A stretch of 64,000 bases of DNA from Azadirachta indica (lineage: Eukaryota > Streptophyta > Magnoliopsida > Sapindales > Meliaceae). The notes beneath the pieces were generated by a model, which was not told the DNA's origin, made no database searches, and saw only the letters and a list, made by a program, of their open reading frames with translations. Made by a program: the position numbers and the translations under genes. The DNA lies in the NCBI GenBank assembly GCA_022749755.1, contig CM040451.1, positions 2,804,871 to 2,868,870 of the forward strand. The letters run 5' to 3'. Shown here in pieces: positions 11,607 to 24,650 of this stretch. Position 1 is the stretch's first letter. Every line of letters starts with the position of its first letter.

Positions 11607-12162
11607 TGTTGATGTCAAAAAATTGCCATTGTTAATATCAAACAACAATTACTTGGATTTTCATGTTTCTTGCGAAGTTTGTCTCCACTTGTAGCATAAA
11701 AATGATCAAAGAAAGAGCCAGCTTACTAGCGTAGGCTATCCAATGCTTAGGTTAATTAGTCATTCTTGGGAGAGAAAGAATTTAGTTGAATTTAGAATTT
11801 GGCAAAGTTTTGCCTTAAATGATTGTGCGTACCTTATTTCTTTAACCACTTGGGTTTTATAGCTTTCTTGACTAACTGTTTTTTTCTCATTTTCTACCAT
11901 AACCATCCATGATGGAAGGTGGGATTGTGGGTGGTTGCAATTAATTCCGAGAATTCTCAACTAGGTTTGTTTTCTTCACCCAACCTAAAAGGTATTCGAT
12001 AGCCGACCATGAATCAGGTAGGAACATTGGTCGCATCATCTGGCGTAGGGCTTTTTACCTCGGGTGCTATGTCATAGCTAACCATAAGTAGATATTTTTC
12101 CAACCATGCGACTATATTTTCACTCAATGCAAAATGCATTGGGCTTAGTTATTTCTCAAACA
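11607..12162 (-). repeat. 5' LTR of the gypsy element (right copy)
   Basis: 556 bp, TGTTGATGT...CAAACA, the partner of 1526-2083. It is followed by AGTTA, a possible target-site duplicate of AACTA at 1521-1525. Confidence 0.88.
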
Positions 12163-13384
12163 AGTTAAAAAACAAACACCTCTTAAACATTTAAATAATT
12201 TTATTTAAATTCCATATTAAAAAACAAGGAGGCTCTTAATCTCAAACGTACAATATTTAAAATAGTTAATTAACACTTATTTTCAACTAACACTTATCAA
12301 TCATCCATATATTTGTATTTAATAATCAATAATTTTATAACTTAACGATAGTGATGGCTTAAAAGGAATTTAATGCGATATTATGATTTGCTTAATTTGT
12401 AAATTAATTAATAGGATAATATTATTTCTGAAAATTAAACTTAGATATACAATTACAAAAATTTGTAATGTCGAGAAAGCAACAGAATTATGTAAGAACT
12501 GGAACTGTTTTTATGAGAAATTCTTCAGTGCCAACGTATTAATGTCAAATTTTTAATTTTTTAATAGTTAATAATTTGATACATTATTTTCGTGTAGATA
12601 AATAGATAAAGTTTATACAGCTGAAAATTAATGAACCTCATATATAAACTCTGTAGTCGGAATTAAATTTATATAGCTGGAGTTTTTTTTTATTATTATT
12701 TTCTCTTAGAAAGTAATTTAGTGATTTAATAAATTGTACCACTATAAATGAGTGTATACTGGGGAATCAATAAGTAAATTATTATTGTTAAACAAATTTT
12801 CTCTAACCTTTATATTGAGTCAAAACTTTTTTACCTAATTCTATTGAAATATTACCAACAATTTTCCAATTATATTGAGTTGAGTTCTAAACTCCAAAGA
12901 CTAGAATATTCGGTTGATTAATTGATTCATCATATGAATGCTTCTCCTAATCTGGGATAATTCATGAATTGAAATGGGACATAGATTTATATATTGATTT
13001 TAACATAAGAATAGAACAATATTTAAGCAATTTATTGCTGAGTCTCTTTCACTACTACTGCAAAGATCTATCATCTAACCTCGGTCGTTAATGTGCGGAT
13101 TTTATCTCCAAATTAAACTTTTATGAAAATTATTAAAGAAAAAATTAGATATGTAAGGGCAGAGTAACAAGTAAATAACTGAAAGGTAAAAATATTAAAA
13201 AGTAAAATTAATAAGCTAATATTTTAAAAATAATTAATAAATCAAAAGGTAAATAAATAATTATATAAAGTGAAGTTGTTGTTAAACTATATATAAACTT
13301 AAAATTTAAATTTAAAATGTAAATATTGTAATAAAAAATTTGAAAAATTGTAGGACTAAAGGACCTAACAGCGCCACCTCTTTC
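12163..13384. other. AT-rich intergenic DNA
   Basis: I see no gene. The first part continues the older repeat that the gypsy element interrupted. The remainder is low-complexity AT-rich sequence. Confidence 0.5.
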
Positions 13385-14070
13385 TTAAGAGTTTGTTTAT
13401 TTTTTTAACTGAAATATGAATATAATTATTTATATGTTCAAGAGTCGTTTATTTTTTAACTTATGTTTGAATATTTGTTAAAAACATTTAAATGTAATTA
13501 AGTTAATAACTTTTACTTAATCTTAATGAGTAAATTTATAAATAATTTAATATTTTTTATTTTTCAAATATATCTCTATTTTATTAATTTATTTATTAAT
13601 AAAATTAAAACCTAATTAATTATTTTTGATGTATCTCTTCCCTATTGTGAGTCTCCTCTATTTATTTCTTAATCTCACTTATTTTATATTTTAATTATTG
13701 CAATAAATTTATATATTTAGATAACTACAACTATATTACAATATGACTTATTATTTTTATTTAATTTTTGTTAATTTTATATCGTCAATTAAAAATTATT
13801 TTTTTAAGAAAAATCATATATCAAATAAATAAATAATATACATACTAATATAATTTATTATTTTTTTTTATCTAATATTGTTATACTCTAATTAAAATTA
13901 TTATACATATAAGTATTTTATTTAAAAAAATATATATGTCAATATATTAGTTTTTAAATTTATTATTTTATCAAAACAAATAACTTAGTATTTATTATTA
14001 GATATTTTAAAATAAAAAATAAATATATCATTTAAATTAAGATTTCAATCATATTCAGAGTTTAGTAAAT
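13385..14070 (-). repeat. AT-rich MITE-like dispersed repeat, inverted copy
   Basis: About 690 bp resembling the reverse complement of the repeats at 25,853-26,566 and 32,892-33,598. Shared landmarks include TATACATACTAATATAA..., TATTATACATATAA and TCAAAACAAATAACTTA. Ends carry a GTTTGTTTATTTTT-type edge. It has no coding capacity. The transposon class is not certain. Confidence 0.5.
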
Positions 14071-17000
14071 AAAAAAAATGCTACCTAACACTACATTCAA
14101 TTAATGTACCAAAGAAATTGTTATTTAAGACAAAACCATGGAACACGAAAGTCAATTTTGATTTAGATAATCAACGGACCAGCCTGTCTTTGTTTGATTT
14201 TTAAATTTTAATTGTTTGTTGTTAAGTTATTCTACAACAAAACAGCAACATGTGAATTATGGACCCATGTGCTATTGCTGCAATATTCACGGCAGCTGTT
14301 TCCTTCAAACAAATTTGTCTTATTCCATAGAATATATAATAATAACTATGTACACCATGTGATTTTGGATTCATCAAATCCATGCATCCATAGAGTTCTA
14401 GTAAATATGATAAACCCCTTGGTAATTAATGTTGCTTGTAATATTTTTAAAATATTTTGGACTTCAGTATGATTAAATTCTATTAAGTATAAATTTGACT
14501 AACTAAAAATGTATATGGGTTATTTATGATTTATCGTGTGCACCAGTCAGAAGAATAAATGGAATATAATATTATGAAAAATTAAAGTTTTTAAATTATA
14601 TGGACATTAATTAAGCAAGTTTCAACAGATTATATTTTTTTCTTTTGGGCGTGTATCGTGAATGTGAATTCATGTGATTAGATTCTATTAACCTTAACCT
14701 TGCTTAATAAATAAATTATTTCATTAATAATATTATTCCTTCGGGAATTTTTTTTGTTTAAAATAAATAAATAAAAACCTTATCCAAGAAATTTGTGTTA
14801 GCGACAATTTGTCTTTTTTTCATTTTTTCCTTTTGTCTGTCTTGAATATTTATTTAAGTAGTGAGAATATGCAACCCTCTTGCATGTGGGTGATATTAGT
14901 GCATATTAAATTAATGATAATGACACAATTAGGTGTTATTTTGACAAGGTTTGGTTTTTTTTTTTTTATCTAATTACAAAGCTTATTTAGATTTTAGATT
15001 CTAGCATTAAGTTAAAAATTATCTTATTCAGACACAATTACTAAATTTTTTAGTGTTAAATTAAAAAATAAATATTTTAAAACATTAGAATGATTGAACA
15101 TGAACTATATTCAAATTTTAAACTGAAAAATAAATACACACTAAAAGCTTATTTGTCTTTGCTAAAATTTAAATTATTTTATTCAAATATTTAAGAGTTA
15201 TTTTTTTTTAATTTTTATATGAAAACTTATTAAAAATGTTTGAATGTATTTAAATATTCATAAACAAGTGTTCTTAATAAAATTAATATTTTTTTTTTTT
15301 AATAATACTCTTAGTTCGTTACTCAATATTTATATATATAAAAAATTTACATATTAGTTTTAGATTTTTTAAGATATAAATGTCAATATATTAGTTTTAA
15401 ATTTTGAATGTATATATGTCAACATATAAGTTTCAAATTCTTTATTTTTATAAAAATAAATAATTTAATATTTATATTGGGACATTTAAAGTAAAAAAAA
15501 AAAAATAAAAATTTAAATCAAATTTAGATTTTAATTAAATTTATATATCAATCATATACAAACTTTAGAAAAAAAAAATGAACAATATCTAAATTGTTTA
15601 ATCACAAAAACTATCTATTAGGAAAATTGTAACTAATAACTTACTGGCTTCTTGGATTGATAATTCGCTGCGTACATTAATTGGCTGTGTTATCCATTTC
15701 GGAGATCAACAAGCTTTTTTCAGATCAATAGATGTAAGGAAATAATTTCCAGAGAGGATGCTGATATCCTACTTTTAGGCTTATTATCTCGTCATCTCTT
15801 ACATTTTTCGACAACTTATGAACTTGTCCTTTTAGCCTCGCAAAAAATTTGGACAAGTAGCTTTTCCAATGTTAGTTAACTTTATTTGGATAAAAAATAT
15901 AATTACATTACTACCCTTAATTATTTTAAAACTTACAACTAGAGTTAATTTCATTCGGTTATGTAATATATTTAGGTTGTAATTATTAAGGTTATACATA
16001 GAAAAATAAGTCATTATTACTCTATTGGTTTGTAAAAAAATTAATTTTTCCTGAAATATTTATAAAAAAAAAATTGAAAGAAGGAAAGGAGAATTGGTTT
16101 TCGTATCATAATCCTTTCCTCTTTCCTACTAGCTAGTTTCTCACCAAGCAAAGATAATCTAAATCAATCACTGCAAGGAGAGAAGGAGAAAGTGAGAAGT
16201 TGTTGCAGGCTTGTTGGAGGCTAATGGTGGTGGGTGGTTGCTGCTAGTTTTGAATTTAGGGTTTGTTTTGCTTCTAATTTAATTTTAATTTTAAATTATG
16301 TTAATTAACACAATTCAAATCAAATTTATCTTAAGATATTTAATTATTGTCATCAGTGAAAATTTAATTGATAATGAAATATTATTTACAAAATTAATTT
16401 ATTATTTATAAATTTTTTTACATAAATATAAATTAAATTAAAGTACGTAACCTAAAAAAAGTAAGAGCAGGAAATAACAGGATAAGACTAAAGGCGGCAA
16501 TAGAGGATTTGTCAAAATTTAAAGGGATGATACAGTGAAAGCCTAGAAACAGGGGTATCCGCGGTTCTCACTAATTTAACATTAGTAATTTTGTACAAGT
16601 AATTTTAGTCTTATTAAGGTTTTCTTTGCTAGTAATAAATTAAGTTTTTAATTATATTCTCAATTGATCATTAATTTTTCACACGCACGATATATCTGGT
16701 CAATGAGAGAACGACAGCTGACAGGTCTGAATTATTTTATTGGCAGAAATTCTTGCGAGACTTGAATTTGTTTAATGGCCAGATACCTGCTGCAATGAAG
16801 TAACATGACCAGAATTAAGAAATATTAAACTTATATTTCCGAACATTTTCCAGCCCCTTCATTTCGGTGTAATACAACGAAAAAGTTAGATAAAATTTTC
16901 AAAGAATCTGAAACTTAATATACTACAAACACATAAAACGAACTCTCCCAATTAAAAATAGTGTCACAGAAATTAGTTTAACGAATTTAAACTCGAGGTC
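14071..17000. other. Intergenic DNA upstream of the ankyrin gene
   Basis: AT-rich sequence, with a second weak copy of the MITE-like repeat around 15,150-15,560. Short open frames here (for example 14,212-14,472) lack an ATG or any family signature. I see no supported gene. Confidence 0.5.
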
Positions 17001-17005
17001 TACGT

Positions 17006-17014
17006 GCATATATA
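17006..17014 (+). promoter_or_regulatory. TATA box of the ankyrin/PGG gene
   Basis: CATATATAG lies about 125 bp before the ATG at 17137. Spacing fits a TATA box with a 5' UTR of about 100 bp. No other core element is clear. Confidence 0.45.
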
Positions 17015-17136
17015 GTGCAGCTAGTATTGTCCACTGCATTGTATTGCATTGCAGAATCAGAGCCTGAGAGTTAATTCATTAAGTGACCAAGGCAAGGCAA
17101 GGGAAATAATAACAAGCATTCAGCTAGCTAGGACCG

Positions 17137-20100
17137 ATGGCGACAACAGAAGTCAACTTAACCGGTGGCAAACGAACAGGATATGAGAGCAGAGTCGACA
17201 TGCCAGGAGTAGGACTAGTTGGTGATTCGATACAAACCCTCGAAAATGGAGAGCCAATTAATATTAACCAGAATGGAATCTCCAGTCCTCCAACCACGGA
17301 GCCTTCCCTCCATCTGCTTCACGGTAAGCTCTGTGCTCTATCTCTCTTTCTGTTTCTCTCTCCACATGCATGCATGCGCACACATACACAAATATTGTCA
17401 CATTTAAAATATATTTCTTTTTTAAAAAATAAAGAGATATTGTCACATTCTTCTCCAAAAGTTTGAGATTGTATCATTTAAATAAAAAAATTAAAAATGT
17501 ATCACTTACCTACTCTACTCCAATTATGTTTAACCGTCGGTCGACTGTTAGTTTTAAGGACAAAAATATAAATATTACAAATTTGATTGTTATTTTTATA
17601 TCTAACAAAATAAAAGCACTTTACTCATCACAAAATTCTTACAAAGAAAAATCAACATAGGAAATGAATATGAAAAGATAGTTTCTCAAGATTTTACGAG
17701 AGAATGTGTGTTAAAGAACAATGAGAGAGGGAAAAAGAGAGAATTACTACATAAATCAAGACCATCTGAAAAAAAGAAAAGTTTATTTATCAAGATAAGT
17801 CAATCAAAAGTTTGAATATCATACATTTTTTATTTAAATTAAGACCCATCAAAAGAAAATTTTATTTTCTTAGAAATTTGTAGTAATTATTTGTTTAAAT
17901 TTTTGCTCACTGGAGATTGAAGTATATCAAATCATGCCTAAACTTTAGAATAAATTAGGGCATTAGAGTTAATTTATCATTTGGGCCAGTTTGACTAACC
18001 GTCAAAGGAAGCAAGTGGCACATTCTCAATTTTTTTCAATTTAAGTGATAAAATTTCAAATCTTAGAAGAGAAATGTGATAATATCCTTATAAATAAATT
18101 GACATTACTTATTTAAAAATTTACTTGAATACTTTTTTTTGCTCTTTGAAGACAGAAAATTATACTACGAAAAATGTGTGCCTCTTTATAAGGCTGCATT
18201 AAGAGGTGACGTGGAGGAAGCTAAGAATTTGCTAAGTAAATATCCTGACATGCGATGTGCTGCCATAACATATGGATACCAAACTGTTCTTCATGTGGCA
18301 GCAGGGGCAAGACAAACCCGTTTTATAGCTGAGATTATAGAATTGATGGAACCCAAAGAATTGGCGCTGCAAGATCGAAATGGGAATACCGCCTTTTGTT
18401 TTGCTGTTGTAGCTGGTAACATGGAAATTGCTCAAATGATGCTTGCAAAAAACCAAAAGTTGATGAATATCCGAGGCGGTCAAAATATGACACCACTTTA
18501 CTTGGCTGCTTTGTTTGGACAAAGGAAAATATCAACACTTTTGTATAAGGAAAGTTCATTGGCATTGAAACTAGACGACCGAAGAGCTATATTTTTTATC
18601 AGTATCAACACTGGTCTATACGGTAAGCGTACACTGTGTGTGTGAACCCTATATTCGTAGAGTTTCTAAAAAGTAACAAAAAAATTGTAAATTTCAATAA
18701 ATTAATCCTATATATAATTCTTTATACATAACAGAGAGTTGTTTTTAAAATAACAAAATTGTGAATTTCGATGAATTTATTATAAGAAAACCTCTTTGTA
18801 TATACTATTTTAAGCATCTTCTTTATAGTTCTGCATCTTTTTTAATATTTCCCTAATGTATATATAAAATGTTTTCTGGTGGTGCTCTTGACAAATTTTG
18901 CTGAATTATATAATCATTCAGACCTGGCGTTGAAATTGCTAAAGGACGATAAAGATCTAGCTGTGGCTCGTCACGTGGAGTATGGTACGGCCTTGCATGT
19001 ATTGGCTCGAAATCCCTCAGCATTCAATGCGAGAAGACCGGATCTGTTGGATAGGCTTATCAACTCCTGTTAGTTCCCTTCAATACTCAATATCAACAAT
19101 GCTCATTACTACTATCTATGTTCTATAGACATGATCTATTTAGTTCTCTTCAATAGTCAATACAAATTGAATTCTGGATTTTGAATATGTCTGCAGCAGC
19201 AGTTAATTATTGTCACTTTCAGATGATAACTTGCTTTTCACTCTCAGTTCCAGGAAATATATCCACTGACGATCGGAAGATGATGTCTACTCAAGCCCTT
19301 GAACTAGTCAAGTGTCTATGGAAAGAAATAATGTTACTAGATCATGCGGATGTTCTAGAACTTATCAGAGAACCTTCAAAATTATTATTCGACGCAGCTA
19401 AAGTGGGCAATTTTGAATTCTTGGCTGTGCTCATTCGGTCTTATCCTGATTTGGTTCATGAATTAGATGAAGATAATCGAAGCATATTTCATATTGCTGT
19501 TATGTATCGTCATATCAATATATTCAATCTAATAAATGAGATAGGCTTCAATAAAGACTTGATAGCGACCTATAAGGATATAAAAGAGAATAACATATTA
19601 CATCTAGCTGCGAAGTATCCACCTCCAAATCCAGTCACTGTCGTATCAGGTTCAGCTTTAGAAATGCAGCAAGAATTATTGACATTTAAGGTAAAATTCC
19701 GCTTTTCTCCCTTGTGTTATTTTATATTTTTTTATATATGGGACAATTCTCGAGCTTATATGTTCTGCATAGATAACACCAAGTACTTTTTCTTCTTAAT
19801 TTGTTTTAAATTTCCTGTAGTCTTAGAAAACAATGTTTCTTATTTTTTACATAGTCTGTTGGATGTTTATGACTGTAGGAAGTGGAGAAGATTGTGCAAC
19901 TACCCTATAGAGAAATGGAAAACATAGATGGGAAAACACCTCGAGAGTTATTTAGCATGGATCATAAAGAGTTATTAAAAAGCGGAGAGCAGTGGATGAA
20001 AAGCACAGCGATGACATGTATGCTTGTTGCAACACTAATTGTTACAACAGTTTTCGCAGCAGCTATATGGATACCCGTTGGTGAAACAGGAAAATCCTTT

Positions 20101-20307
20101 TCTTATAACAAGACATTGTTTCAGGTTTTTGCTATAGCAAAAGCAACAGCATTATCCTCATCTTCGATCTCACTGCTGACATTTTTATCCATCCTTACAG
20201 CGCGGTTTGCAGAAAAAGATTTTCTTCGATTATTGCCATTTCAGTTGATGGTTGGACTCTCAACACTATTCGTATCTCTAATCAGTACCATGGTTGGTTG
20301 CTTTTAG
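17137..20307 (+). CDS. Ankyrin-repeat membrane protein with PGG domain (ITN1/ACD6 type), C-terminus cut by a frameshift
   Basis: Five exons join in frame: 17137-17323, 18152-18622, 18922-19068, 19248-19690 and 19879-20307, giving 558 residues. Residues 1-62 are a variable leader. Ankyrin repeats follow from about 73 to 205 (PLYKAALRGDVEEAK, TVLHVAAGA, GNTAFCFAVVAGN, TPLYLAALFGQ). Another stretch in exons 3-4 reads YGTALHVLARNPSAF and later NNILHLAAKYPPPN. Exon 5 carries the PGG domain (KTPRELFSMDHKELLKSGEQWMK) and three membrane helices (about 459-482, 500-525, 536-556). Family members usually have four helices and end in a short cytosolic tail. Relatives act at membranes in salt, ABA or defence signalling. 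Here a 4-bp duplication at 20292-20299 shifts the frame, and TAG at 20305-20307 removes helix four. All introns are GT-AG. Confidence 0.88.
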
Positions 20308-20464
20308 TTCGACCCTTCTGTTAGTTTATAGTGATAGATTAAATTGGTTTTCTTTGTTAGCCATTGTACTTGCTTCTCTTCCAGTCATTGTAATTGTTCT
20401 GCTGCAGTATCCCCTTTTTAAGCACATCTTCTGTTCAATAAATCGTTCTAGGTTTTTGTTGTAA
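20308..20464 (+). pseudogene. Lost C-terminal tail of the ankyrin/PGG protein (fourth membrane helix)
   Basis: The +1-shifted frame beyond the stop still encodes a good family C-terminus: LLLVYSDRLNWFSLL, then a hydrophobic helix (IVLASLPVIVIVLLQYPLF) and a short basic tail ending at TAA 20462-20464. Because it remains open and family-like, the frameshift looks recent, or is a sequencing or assembly error. AATAAA motifs at 20437 and 20463 may serve polyadenylation. Confidence 0.8.
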
Positions 20465-21716
20465 TAAAAAATGTGTTATGTAATCTTTGACAGTCAAAAT
20501 TTTCATTTGTATCCGTCCATGTACCTTGAAATGATTTACTTTTGATTCGCTTTTTGTTGGATGAACCTTATGTAATAGGTTAAGAATTAACACCGAGATA
20601 AAAACAAAAGAAAGACCAAATGTACATATTTAGCACATAACAAATAATCTAGTTATTATCTAGTCTAGTTGGTTGATTTGGTTCCACAATGGACAGTCTA
20701 TTTGGGAACCTGATAAAAAAAATTTGGCAAAGATAGCACAAATAGATCTTCATTTTTTTTTTTTTTTGAGAAAAAATAATTTTGATATTTATTTAAAGTG
20801 TTTATTAAAAATAATTATATATTTTACTTGACAATATTCGAATCAATCAATAATTTACTACAAATTACAGAGTTTTGAGTTTCTCCTATTTATAAAGAGC
20901 ACAATAAGGTGGTGAAAAATTTAGCAAATAATAGTCTTGAATGCTTTCCAACTTCAATTAAATGCTCTCTTGCACTTCCTCTTCACTATCAATATAATAC
21001 CCATTCAGAGGTTTTTCTACGATACAAACACCTAAATGAATGCCTAACAACAAAATATCAACTTGGGATGTAATATAAGTTGGATGATCCAACATAACAA
21101 GAAAAATAAATGCTATTTAAGAAAAAGAAAATCCTATCAAAAGCATGAGCAAATAAAAGTTCTATAGATGTAAATGTAAAGAATATGAATTTCATCGGTG
21201 AAAGATATAGTGAAGTCAAGCCAGCAGGTTTCGTAAGAAAATCATCATCCAGAAATCATTTTAAAATTAACTATTCTTGCATGTTATAATTTATCCACCA
21301 TGTTAAATCACGCTTGTGTTACTTTAGAACAAAATCCCTTAATCCACTCTCAGCCATGAATAAATATAGCACTTCGGGAACAAAAGTTCAAATCACAGAC
21401 AGCAAAAGGAACTTTTTTATTGGAAACAAAAAATTACGCAAAAGACATTTCGGAAGCTTTCCTTTACTCAATTTTGCGTGTTCAAACATATAACTTCTAT
21501 CAGCTTTCAGATTTAGTCGTGCAAAAAAACAGAATCATTGGCGAAATAGGCTAGTAATTAAATCGTGATAATTATAAAATAATGCTTGCATTCGTAGATA
21601 ATAGAGTATTCAAGTGATGCTCGTTATTTATTACAAGCTTTATTGCAGATGTATTAATTCTCGAGACATTTTATTTAAAGTAATTTAATTGAATGTCTCT
21701 ATTGTGCGAAGCTTCA
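20465..21716. other. Spacer between the ankyrin gene and the PP2 array
   Basis: No gene is seen. From about 20,620 it carries array-type flank sequence. 21,000-21,660 is similar to 29,090-29,700, the 3' flank of the third PP2 locus, so these two loci share an ancestral downstream region that the other copies have lost. Confidence 0.6.
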
Positions 21717-22293
21717 TTAATTCTTTGCGCGAGTGATGATATCTTTGATGACAATTCCTTTTTTCCAATACAAACCTTCGCCTCCAAGCAAATATATTTC
21801 CATCTCCAAGCTTTGCTTTGCAGTTTCAGAAGAAGTGATGCATTCAGCAACCTGGATGTCAATCCATTTGTTTCTTGGCTTATTTTTTATCAAATCATCT
21901 TCGCGTTCTTCCAGCATTGAATTCGAAAATAGAAGTCCCAGCTTCACTGGATGTTCCCATCCTTGGGCATTGTCTTTAATCATCACTTCAAAGGCAACTT
22001 CATATTTAACTCTAGGAAAGAGATTTCAAGTATCAAATTTTTCCTTTACATCCAGGTAACAAACTGTCAGTAGTTCTGCCGCATCCACAAGCATATTACT
22101 ACTGCAACTCAAAAAATGCAGATCAATTACATACAATAAGAGATTATGTGTTAATTTTAATCAAAGATTAATTACACATATAATTAACACTTATTAATAA
22201 TTACCTATCGTCTTACACATGAATCCAACTCCAGTGGCATTTGTCTTCTCCCCAAGTGATTTTCAAATCCCGTGCAAACAACTTGATGAACAT
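21717..22293 (-). pseudogene. PP2-like pseudogene (copy A), two nonsense codons
   Basis: Two-exon layout as in the intact copies: exon 1 22205-22293, exon 2 21717-22101. The start MFIKLFARDLKITWGEDK is kept. In exon 1 a GAA codon near the end has become TAA (after SWIHV). In exon 2 an AGA has become TGA just after the VKEKFDT stretch. RY in the conserved KRYW motif has also become CH. The remaining frame (MIKDNAQGWEHPVKLGLLFS to ITRAKN) is open. Splice sites look intact. It is the most diverged copy of the array. Confidence 0.85.
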
Positions 22294-22474
22294 TGTAGCT
22301 CGAGTTACTAAAAATTACTTGCCTTCTTCTTTCAGGTGTGCCACGTATATTTATACATAGATAGCTTGGGAATGCAAATAATTAATTCACACCAAGTAAT
22401 GTGAAAGACGATGAATTAATTACTATTTTAAGTGTTGCTTATAATTTTAAGTCAACTTGCATTAAATACTTTCT

Positions 22475-23868
22475 TTTTAGCCTTAAAACTCATAATCTAT
22501 TATTTTCATGATAACATTGATATCCTTGCCGAACTAAATTCTTGTTATAATACTATTTGTGATGTTTATAGCATAAAGATTGGGATACAAGTTGCACATT
22601 AAAAGAAAATTGAAAATCAAGACATTTATCAAGAGCAAAGATGAAAGCTCCAAGAACAATTTAAAAAAGGTATTGCAAAATTAAAGACACACACATATTA
22701 GGTGATTTATTGTAATGTATCTTTGATTTAATAATTGATTTGTAATAATAAACTCAAAAATATATTTTTTTTAAAGATTGTATTAATATCATAATTTTAA
22801 AAAATATACTTTTCAACAATATTTTTTAACAAATGTCAAAATTTATTTTGAAATGATAGGACCATTTTGCAAAGAATCTATTTGCAAGATTTTCAAAGTT
22901 GAGTACTGACCTAATTACAAAATGTTAAAACCTTATAAAAAATCAATCATGATCAATCTTAGCTCACTGTTTAGTTTAATCAAACCGGACTGAATCGATA
23001 CACAGTTTAACGGTTTTAAGCAAACTAATGCACAATGGATCAAGAAATAATACTAATGGTTATATTTTTGAATTTGAATTCAAACAATCAATAATAACAA
23101 CTAGACTCAAATGTAAGGCTTTCAAAACTTAAAAAATGGACTAAAATATAAGATTATGTAAGTTTGGTCCCAACGACGATAAATTATTAGTAACAGTTAT
23201 ATCTTATTTTATAGTATAAATACTAGCCAAAATTGATGTGAAATTAAGACTTGCTATTTTGGAAAAATTAGATTATATTTTTACAAGTCATTTTGAGCTT
23301 ACACTTGAAAATTATTTATCTAATTCATTACACACTCTCTAGTCTGCATTTGTGCCATTCTTTAGAAAGAAAATTCACATTCTTATGATAAAATTCTTTT
23401 ATGAAGACTACTTCTTTATAATCCTTTTGTGTGAGTGTGAGGAAAATACACTTATTTGTAAGGTTTGAGTGACACTTATAAATCAGTTGGTTGTATAGAC
23501 TTATTGTTTAAGGTTTGAGTGGCAACCGTGAAGTCTATTTCGAATTGTAATTGTTTGCCTTAGGTTTGAGGGCACAATTAGTAGAATTCTCAAGCAGTTG
23601 ACTTAGAGGCATGGGTGTAAGTCGGAGTTTGTCGAATCACGTAAAAATCATTATGTTTGATTTCTCTTTGCCTCAATTCTTTATTTTTGTTGGTAATTGT
23701 TTCACACATTTTCTTAAATACTAAAACTTAATTTGTTAAATATTTAAATTGTGCATTGAATTTGTATTTTGCAATTTATAAAATTCAAATTACTGGAAAT
23801 TAAATTTGGGTTGCATATTTAATTTATTAATTTTTAAAAATCCAATTCGTACCCCCTCTTGGGTTGTG
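22475..23868. repeat. Copia-like LTR fragment, about 1.4 kb, copy 1
   Basis: The same sequence recurs at 35,107-36,533 and 39,480-40,904. The other two copies start TGTTAG; this one has a decayed start. All run to an AAAATCCAATTC...CCCCTCTTGGGTTGTG end typical of the 3' part of plant copia LTRs, just before where TTGGTATCAGAGC would be expected. No internal region or second LTR is present, so these are solo or truncated LTRs spread by duplication of the array. Confidence 0.5.
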
Positions 23869-24070
23869 CTAGTTGTGCAAAAGAAGAGAGTCATTCACTA
23901 AAATAGAGCACTAACCTGTGACAATTATAAACGGACACTTGCATTGGCAGATAATAGAGCATGCAAGCGATACTCATTATTTATTACAAGTTTCATTACA
24001 ATTTTATTTAATTCTCGAGACATTTTATTTAAAGCAATTTAATTGACTGTCTCTATTGAGCGAAACTTGA

Positions 24071-24650
24071 TTAATTCTTTGCGCGAATGATGACGTCCTT
24101 GATGACGATTGCTTTCTTCCAATACAAACCCTCGCTTCCACGTAAATAGATTTCCATCTCCCCGAATGGCTTTTTGGTTTCAGAGGAGGTAATGAATTCA
24201 GCAACTGGGATCTCAATCCATTTGTTTCTTGGCTTATCTTTTGTCAAATCAACTTCGCGTTCTTCCTGCATCGAATTTGGAAATAGAAGTCCCAGCTTCA
24301 CTGGATGTTCCCATCCTTGGGCATTGTCCTTAATCATCACTTCAAATGCAACTTCATATTTAACTCCGGGAGAGAGAATTCTAGTATCAAATTTTGCCTT
24401 TACATCCAGGTAACAAACTGTCAGTAGTTCAGCCGCATCCACAAGCATATTACTACTGCAAATCAAAAACCACAGATCAATTACGTGCAACAAGAGATTA
24501 TGTATTAATATTTAGTCCAAGATTAATTATATACATGTTATTAATACTTATTAATAATTACCTATCGTCTTCGACGTGAATCCAACCCCAGTAGCGTTTG
24601 TCTTCTCCCCAAGTGATTTTCATATCTCGTGCAAACAACTTGATGAACAT
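24071..24650 (-). CDS. PP2-like phloem lectin protein, copy B
   Basis: Exon 1 is 24562-24650 and exon 2 is 24071-24455, separated by a 106-bp GT-AG intron. Together they give 157 residues with no stop. The ATG is the first in frame behind a TATA box 61 bp upstream. Residues 12-21 hold the ITWGEDKRYW motif. The middle carries AELLTVCYLDV, YEVAFEVMIKDNAQGWEHPV and PRNKWIEIPVAEF, and the end GEMEIYLRGSEGLYWKKAIV then IKDVIIRAKN. These are the blocks of the PP2 domain, a chitin-oligomer-binding phloem lectin family. Short PP2-A proteins of 150-180 residues are usual. It lacks a signal peptide and F-box, so it is probably cytosolic in companion or sieve cells. The part beyond 24200 is almost identical to copy C. 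Confidence 0.85.

Larger units (their letters stand above)
1526..12162 (-). mobile_element. Degenerate Ty3/gypsy LTR retrotransposon (Tat-like) with nested insertions
   Basis: Direct repeats of about 557 bp at 1526-2083 and 11607-12162 both start TGTTGATGT and end CAAACA. On the minus strand the sequence after the right LTR reads GTGCCGTCTATGGGAAA, like the PBS-side signature of many plant gypsy elements. Before the left LTR it reads GAAACTCGGGGGCTTGA, a polypurine tract. The element therefore reads right to left. Its pol remnant has RNase H followed by integrase, the gypsy order. The flanks AACTA and AGTTA could be a 5-bp target duplication with two transitions. An antisense gene between pol and the 3' LTR, together with tandem repeats there, points to the Tat lineage. 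It is dead: gag, protease and RT are missing and pol has stops and frameshifts. Confidence 0.85.

Noticed and set aside
14212..14472. 86-codon frame in intergenic DNA
   Set aside because: Starts with TTG, no family features, and the surrounding region is repeat-like.
24174..24413. Plus-strand open frames repeated across all PP2 copies (also 29900-30121, 37265-37456)
   Set aside because: They are antisense shadows of PP2 exon 2; their conservation comes from the real gene on the other strand.
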